64,000 nt of DNA. Origin: VRUE01 sp963716735. Its GTDB lineage: Bacteria > Actinomycetota > Thermoleophilia > Solirubrobacterales > 70-9. The notes under the pieces are model-generated. The model saw nothing but the letters and a program-made list of their open reading frames with translations, was not told where the DNA came from and made no database searches. Where the stretch lies: contig OY970321.1 in NCBI GenBank assembly GCA_963716735.1, positions 1,488,001 through 1,552,000 on the forward strand, written 5' to 3'. A program made the position numbers and the translations under genes. Position 1 is the first letter of the stretch; each line of letters opens with the position of its first letter. Positions 60,629 to 64,000 of the stretch are shown here, in pieces.

Positions 60629-60793
60629 ATGGACGGCCAGATCGAGAAGGTTGTGAAGACCGGTGACCAGGGTGCGGCCGCCGACGCGGAGGAGGCCACG
60701 GCATCACCGATCGAGGTTCGGGAAATCCCCTTTGCTTCGGTTCTGGATCTCCTCAATGGAAGCTACGCTGGCAACGTTCCGGCCTGTAGCTAG
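60629..60793 (+). CDS. 54-residue RiPP-precursor-like peptide
   Basis: ATG at 60629 with GGAG four bases before it. The peptide opens MDGQIEKVVKTGDQGAAADA, has an acidic Ala/Glu middle, a hydrophobic segment IPFASVLDLL and a short C-terminal end NGSYAGNVPACS. Size, charged leader, amphipathic recognition-like helix and a small residue-rich C-terminus fit a ribosomally made, post-translationally modified peptide precursor. It lies between a methyltransferase and an enzyme with an RRE-like domain, 12 and 31 bases away. No homolog can be named from sequence alone. Confidence 0.65.
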   Translation: MDGQIEKVVKTGDQGAAADAEEATASPIEVREIPFASVLDLLNGSYAGNVPACS

Positions 60794-60824
60794 CGTCACC
60801 CGGACGTGAGGGGGACCATCTATA

Positions 60825-61853
60825 GTGAATGAACCTCGCCGAGCGCAACGGCAGGTGAGGCAGGTGATTGTGGTTCGCACTGCCGATTCGCAGATGGTGG
60901 TCCTCAACGGCCGCAGGTCGCTACGGGTATCGACCGACGGCTCGCTCGACCCAGTCGCTGCTTGGCATCTGCTGCGAGAGGACCGCTCATCCCGTGACAT
61001 CGCTCGCCGTCTCGAATGCGGCGAGGATCTGGTCGACGAATTCATCGATCAGATCGATCGGGCGGGCCTTCTGGTGCCTCCGCACGCGGGGGATGTAACG
61101 GATCGGGAGCTCCATGGGTTGGCGAGTGACTTCTCTGTGCAGTTGATCCAGGACAGCGCGACGATGTGGAAGAGGCACTCGCTGATGCACCCGATCTTCA
61201 AACTGCTGGGCGACGAAGTCGACCGACCGGCACTGGCCCTCGCCCTTCTGGTCGAGATATGCCACTACGCGTATCGGTTCCCAGTGATCATTTCCCAAGC
61301 TGCGGCACAAGTCGACGACCCCGTCGCCGCTCGAGTGCTCGCAGACTTCGCCGCGGAGGAGAAACCTCATTATGAGCCAATGGCCGACACTCTCGCCGCC
61401 CATCTCGGGGTTTCAGCCGAGAATGTCGTGAATAGCTCTCCCTCTCCGCCGCTCAAGCTGCTGCTCGCCTTTCTGGATCGGGGTGCAAGGCAGGGCCCGG
61501 CGGCTCTGGCAGCGGCACTTTCCTTCGTCGAGATGAACGACGCTCCAGCCGAGCCGAGCGCGAATGCGTTTATGGCGCTCGCCGATGCCAACGGGCTGCC
61601 CCGTGACTTGTTCGTTCCTTTCGCGAATCACGCCCGCGAGGATGAGGCTCTCGGTCATGGGAGCGTCGCCACCGAAGTGCTGGAGGCTGGACTCGAGGCG
61701 ACGCTGAGCCCAGCCAACCTCGACGCCATCCTCAACTTCGTCCACGACGTCAAGCACGGCTTCGATTTGCTGTACGACAGGCTGGTGGATACCTGGGTGG
61801 ATCCTGGAATCACCTACGCTTTGCGAAAGCCCGTGAGATGGAAGTTCCTCTAA
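60825..61853 (+). CDS. RRE/PqqD-like domain fused to heme-oxygenase-like diiron enzyme
   Basis: 342 residues from GTG 60825. Residues about 12-83 have the strand-strand-strand-helix pattern of PqqD/RiPP recognition elements (VIVVRTADSQMVVLNG, LDPVAAWHLLREDRSSRDIA, VDEFIDQIDRAGLL). Residues about 100-335 are an all-helical PqqC/TenA/heme-oxygenase-like domain. Likely ligand residues include E144/H147 (EICHYAYRF), E178/H182 (AAEEKPHYEPM), E236 (VEMNDA), H269-D273-H278 (HAREDEALGHG) and H307/H311 (HDVKHGFD). Such HDO enzymes use two irons and O2 for oxidative chemistry. The fused recognition domain suggests the neighbouring peptide is the substrate. The next gene starts 3 bases after its stop. 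Confidence 0.75.
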   Translation: MNEPRRAQRQVRQVIVVRTADSQMVVLNGRRSLRVSTDGSLDPVAAWHLLREDRSSRDIARRLECGEDLVDEFIDQIDRAGLLVPPHAGDVTDRELHGLASDFSVQLIQDSATMWKRHSLMHPIFKLLGDEVDRPALALALLVEICHYAYRFPVIISQAAAQVDDPVAARVLADFAAEEKPHYEPMADTLAAHLGVSAENVVNSSPSPPLKLLLAFLDRGARQGPAALAAALSFVEMNDAPAEPSANAFMALADANGLPRDLFVPFANHAREDEALGHGSVATEVLEAGLEATLSPANLDAILNFVHDVKHGFDLLYDRLVDTWVDPGITYALRKPVRWKFL

Positions 61854-61856
61854 CGA

Positions 61857-62540
61857 ATGACCCGGGCGCGCTACGAACGCTTGACCATCGTCCTCGCCGT
61901 GATTGTTCTCTCCTACGGGGTCTTCGCTTACCAGTGGACGCAGAACATCACCGGTCTCCCACCGCTCCTCTCCGCTCCCATTACCCTCCTCACGTCTGCG
62001 GGGCTTTTCAAGCTCCTGCTGGTTGCTTGCTACGGCGCGGTGTCCCGCTCGGACTGGTTGCTGTCCTTCTACCTCGCTCCCGAACGGTACTGGCGCGGAT
62101 ACTGGCACTACACCTCTATCAACGAGGGGAAGGTACATCTCGGCATCTGGTATGTCGAGCAGTCAGTTCGAGGCACTCAGATATTTGCCTACGGGCTCGA
62201 CGAGAACTACCAGCGGCGATTTGAAGCAGAGTCGATTGCCGACCCGATCGAGCGGGCCGACGGAGTCTTTGAAGTGATCTACGGCTTTGAGTCGAATGCT
62301 GACGCGGGGAGGCGCGTCTTCGCAAAAACGCGTGTCAAGCCGGACCAATCACAGGGACGCTGGTATAGGGCTCGCGGCCCAGAGATCCTGCGAGGAACGA
62401 CCTTCAACTACGGAGGGGCGCTCAACGAGAGCGTGTTCACTAATGTGAAGTTCGTCCGTCACGGCGATGTCTGGGACGAGGACGGGCTTATCGCCAAGCT
62501 CCGCACTGAAGAGGTCCAGCACGGCGCGCCAGCGACTTAG
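61857..62540 (+). CDS. two-TM protein with beta-rich cytosolic domain (Cap15/S-2TMbeta-like)
   Basis: 227 residues. Two membrane helices (about 9-27 LTIVLAVIVLSYGVFAYQW and 40-62) are followed by a soluble domain of alternating short strands rich in Trp, Tyr and Gly (YWRGYWHYTS, VHLGIWYVEQ, QIFAYGL, GVFEVIYGFES, TFNYGGAL). That layout resembles the two-TM beta-barrel proteins used as membrane-disrupting effectors in CBASS defence (Cap15/S-2TMbeta). No nucleotide cyclase is nearby, so the analogy is structural only. Alternatives are an immunity or export accessory for the peptide. It is the last gene of the operon. Confidence 0.6.
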   Translation: MTRARYERLTIVLAVIVLSYGVFAYQWTQNITGLPPLLSAPITLLTSAGLFKLLLVACYGAVSRSDWLLSFYLAPERYWRGYWHYTSINEGKVHLGIWYVEQSVRGTQIFAYGLDENYQRRFEAESIADPIERADGVFEVIYGFESNADAGRRVFAKTRVKPDQSQGRWYRARGPEILRGTTFNYGGALNESVFTNVKFVRHGDVWDEDGLIAKLRTEEVQHGAPAT

Positions 62541-62663
62541 GCGCGAATTCCAGGTGTGTCGCACGCTGAAACCAGGCCTACCACAAAGCAATACGCCATC
62601 GAACTCGTTTGAGAGTCTCGAGGCGAAAACGTCGAAGCCGGAATTCTGACCGAGCGTGACCGT

Positions 62664-63188
62664 TTAGGCGTCCCGCGGCAACTCACCCCAGCGCTGAACC
62701 AGACGATTGGACTGGGCGTCAGGGCGCTCCTCGGTCAGACCGACGCGATCGCACAGCGCCAGGCTGGGCTGATTGCGGCGGTCGACGCGGACGAAGGTGC
62801 GCGGATGCCGACCCAGGGAGAGCATTTGCTTGAAGGTCGCGAGGAGCATCAACTCGCCCAGAGAAATCTCCCGCCCTTCCGACAACTGCACGAGGCTGCC
62901 GCGGGCCTGCAAAGAGACCGCCACTACCTCGGTGTAGCCGACGTCGGGCTCGAGGGTTGGCTCGATGTGATGGGCGCCGAGAACGAGTACCGCTCCGCCC
63001 GGGTCGGTGCCGATCAGCATCCGTCCGTCGAAGCGCGGCGGCGATGCCAGATAGCGTCTGGGCAAGGGACCGCGAATCTGCTCCTCGACCACTTCCTCCC
63101 ACGGTGCCCCCGCGCTACAACGAAAGGCGGCGAGGGCGGGTAGATCGTCCGCCGTCAGGGCCCTGATCAGGACCTCGTCAGGCTTCAC
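62664..63188 (-). CDS. GNAT-family N-acetyltransferase
   Basis: 174 residues, GTG start. The fold begins VLIRALTADDLPALAAF. The central strand (VGYTEVVAVSLQARGS) and the helix with ISLGELMLLATFKQML fit the acetyl-CoA site, although a canonical QxxGxG/A loop is weak. The C-terminal NQPSLALCDRVGL is typical of GNATs. It overlaps the upstream 73-residue gene by GTGA, so the two are translated together. Confidence 0.75.
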   Translation of the reverse strand: MKPDEVLIRALTADDLPALAAFRCSAGAPWEEVVEEQIRGPLPRRYLASPPRFDGRMLIGTDPGGAVLVLGAHHIEPTLEPDVGYTEVVAVSLQARGSLVQLSEGREISLGELMLLATFKQMLSLGRHPRTFVRVDRRNQPSLALCDRVGLTEERPDAQSNRLVQRWGELPRDA

Positions 63189-63406
63189 CTAACGTCGGGG
63201 ATGCCGTCCGGGATCGCGATCGTGGGGTCGCCGGTCACGACCAGCGCCTGCGGATCGACATCGGCGAGCACTTTCCCCCAAGCCGTTCCGTAGATATCGG
63301 TGGGGGTTGCGCCGGCGCGGGCGCCGGCGACGAGCGCGAAGGCGGCGGCGGCCTCTTCCTCGCTCATCTCGGAGACGACCTGCTGAAGGCGTTCCTTGAC
63401 AGTCAT
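63185..63406 (-). CDS. 73-residue protein coupled to the GNAT gene
   Basis: ATG start at 63406. It begins MTVKERLQQVVSEMSEEEAA with an amphipathic helix rich in Glu and Ala, then a short Gly/Pro-rich tail. The stop overlaps the GNAT start by four bases. Small acidic protein plus GNAT is a layout used by toxin-antitoxin modules, but no ribbon-helix-helix motif is evident, so an antitoxin role is only a suggestion. Confidence 0.6.
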   Translation of the reverse strand: MTVKERLQQVVSEMSEEEAAAAFALVAGARAGATPTDIYGTAWGKVLADVDPQALVVTGDPTIAIPDGIPDVR

Positions 63407-63488
63407 AGCCCCATTCTACCGAGGTAGTCGGGGTGCTCTTAAGAGATCGGGAAGGCGAAGAAGCATGTGTAAAGGAGGCAACAGAGCG

Positions 63489-63523
63489 ATTGGGCCACGA
63501 AACGCTTGGCCATGGCCCAAACG
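63489..63523. repeat. island-end hairpin, right copy
   Basis: TTGGGCCA (63490-63497) and TGGCCCAA (63513-63520) form an 8-bp stem. The 35-base window matches the left copy at 27 of 35 positions, including TTGGGCCACGA and TGGCCCAAACG. It lies about 55 bases inside the right attachment repeat. Confidence 0.65.
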
Positions 63524-63576
63524 CCGCACCGCCGCCTCGCCATTCGTGCCTGACTCGAACCGAAGCGACGATCCGC

Positions 63577-63613
63577 ACCATGGAAGTGCTCTACCAACTG
63601 AGCTATCCGGGCG
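63577..63613. repeat. attachment-site repeat, right copy (partial tRNA-Thr)
   Basis: Exact 37-base copy of the 5' half of tRNA-Thr (anticodon loop to first base). It is not a functional tRNA, because the sequence on its 3' side cannot form the anticodon stem or T arm. Confidence 0.8.
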
Positions 63614-63660
63614 GAGCGATCAACTTTAGCGGCGCGATGCTCAGGCGGGGTTGCCGCACC

Positions 63661-64000
63661 TCAGCGCCCGCTGCGCTTCGACTTCCGCTTCCCCCCACAA
63701 TCAGGCTCCATCACCGGGTTGCCCTTCGCCACCTTGCCGTTGTGCCCTTCGAACCGAACGTTGGCCCTATTGGCTTTGGTGCACAGATCGCGGCTATTGA
63801 TGATCAGCCCCTTCTTCTGGCCTTGCATCTTGAGCACGACTTTGGAGAGCGGCGCATCTGGGGCTTCTTCGACCGTTGCCCTGATCCCGCCCTTTACCGA
63901 GTCGATCCTGGTCGCGACTTCTACGTTTACCAGGCCGTGCAGGTCAAAGACGAGGTCGGGGAGCTTGTGGTTTGAGGAGCGCAGGTAGGCGGGGCCCTCA
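63661..64000 (-). CDS. partial CDS, C-terminal part of a secreted or surface protein
   Basis: A frame enters from the right edge and ends at TGA 63663-63661. It has about 113 residues, reading DLVFDLHGLVNVEVATRIDS early and LSKVVLKMQGQKKGLIINSR, then DLCTKANRANVRFEGHNGK and CGGKRKSKRSGR at the end. The closing block, LxKMQGxKKGLxxNSRxLC followed by a basic CGGK tail, resembles the ends of large secreted repeat proteins common in Thermoleophilia. The start lies outside the window. Confidence 0.65.
   Translation of the reverse strand, partial: EGPAYLRSSNHKLPDLVFDLHGLVNVEVATRIDSVKGGIRATVEEAPDAPLSKVVLKMQGQKKGLIINSRDLCTKANRANVRFEGHNGKVAKGNPVMEPDCGGKRKSKRSGR

Noticed and set aside
60825..61853. 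PQQ biosynthesis locus
   Set aside because: The enzyme is PqqD/PqqC-like, but no PqqA-type peptide with the conserved Glu-Tyr spacing and no PqqE radical SAM enzyme or PqqB is present.
61857..62540. complete CBASS system
   Set aside because: The two-TM beta protein resembles a CBASS effector, but no CD-NTase, E1/E2 or HORMA gene is present in the island.
63577..63613. second tRNA-Thr gene
   Set aside because: Only the 5' half is present; no anticodon stem partner, T arm or acceptor 3' strand follows, so it is an attachment-site remnant.

Overview
The window is a stretch of bacterial chromosome from a GC-rich Gram-positive. I infer an actinobacterium of the class Thermoleophilia (Solirubrobacterales-like). 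The grounds are the high GC core, frequent GTG starts, an NAD-dependent ligase, a secreted decapeptide-repeat protein, and a cut-off secreted protein at the right edge whose C-terminus looks like ones common in that class. No rRNA or CRISPR array was seen. Two complete tRNA genes are present: Pro-CGG at 3.0 kb and Thr-GGT at 56.5 kb.

1-14.5 kb is mixed housekeeping. It holds a GAF/SpoIIE phosphatase, a ferritin-like protein, tRNA-Pro, two uncharacterised proteins, a beta-carbonic anhydrase, a membrane-anchored Dsb-like thioredoxin, a long-chain acyl-CoA synthetase, a patatin phospholipase, a PBP4-type carboxypeptidase, surE-ligA and truA. 14.5-34.7 kb is the alpha, spc and S10 ribosomal gene set followed by tuf and fusA, all on the minus strand. 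secY, adk and map are included; infA is not seen. 34.8-39.9 kb interrupts the usual order: rpsL-rpsG lie on the plus strand with accessory genes (4-TM protein, HAD protein, flavin monooxygenase, decapeptide-repeat protein). 39.9-51.3 kb is rpoC-rpoB-rplL-rplJ-rplA-rplK-nusG-secE-rpmG, again on the minus strand. Several of these proteins carry long charged low-complexity tails.

51.4-56.5 kb is accessory DNA: an XRE/nucleotidyltransferase pair, an acyl-CoA dehydrogenase, a DUF234-ATPase relic, two TetR C-terminal-domain paralogs without a visible HTH, a second nucleotidyltransferase pair, and a 66-bp relic of a further copy of that pair. 56.6-63.6 kb is an island of about 7.0 kb inserted in tRNA-Thr(GGT) and bounded by a 37-bp direct repeat of the 5' half of the tRNA. 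It has no recognisable integrase. It carries a frameshifted DUF4365-type nuclease/HEAT gene, a tight four-gene operon and a small-protein/GNAT pair. The operon encodes a methyltransferase, a 54-residue RiPP-precursor-like peptide, an RRE/PqqD-like domain fused to a heme-oxygenase-like diiron domain, and a two-TM beta-rich protein.

Two things stand out. One is the island operon, which reads as an unrecognised RiPP pathway ending in a protein shaped like a membrane effector. The other is a set of five large nested-palindrome elements in intergenic DNA. Their 18-27 bp outer arms differ between copies but are self-complementary in each, and they enclose cores that are conserved within a family (A: two copies; B: two copies; C: one copy).
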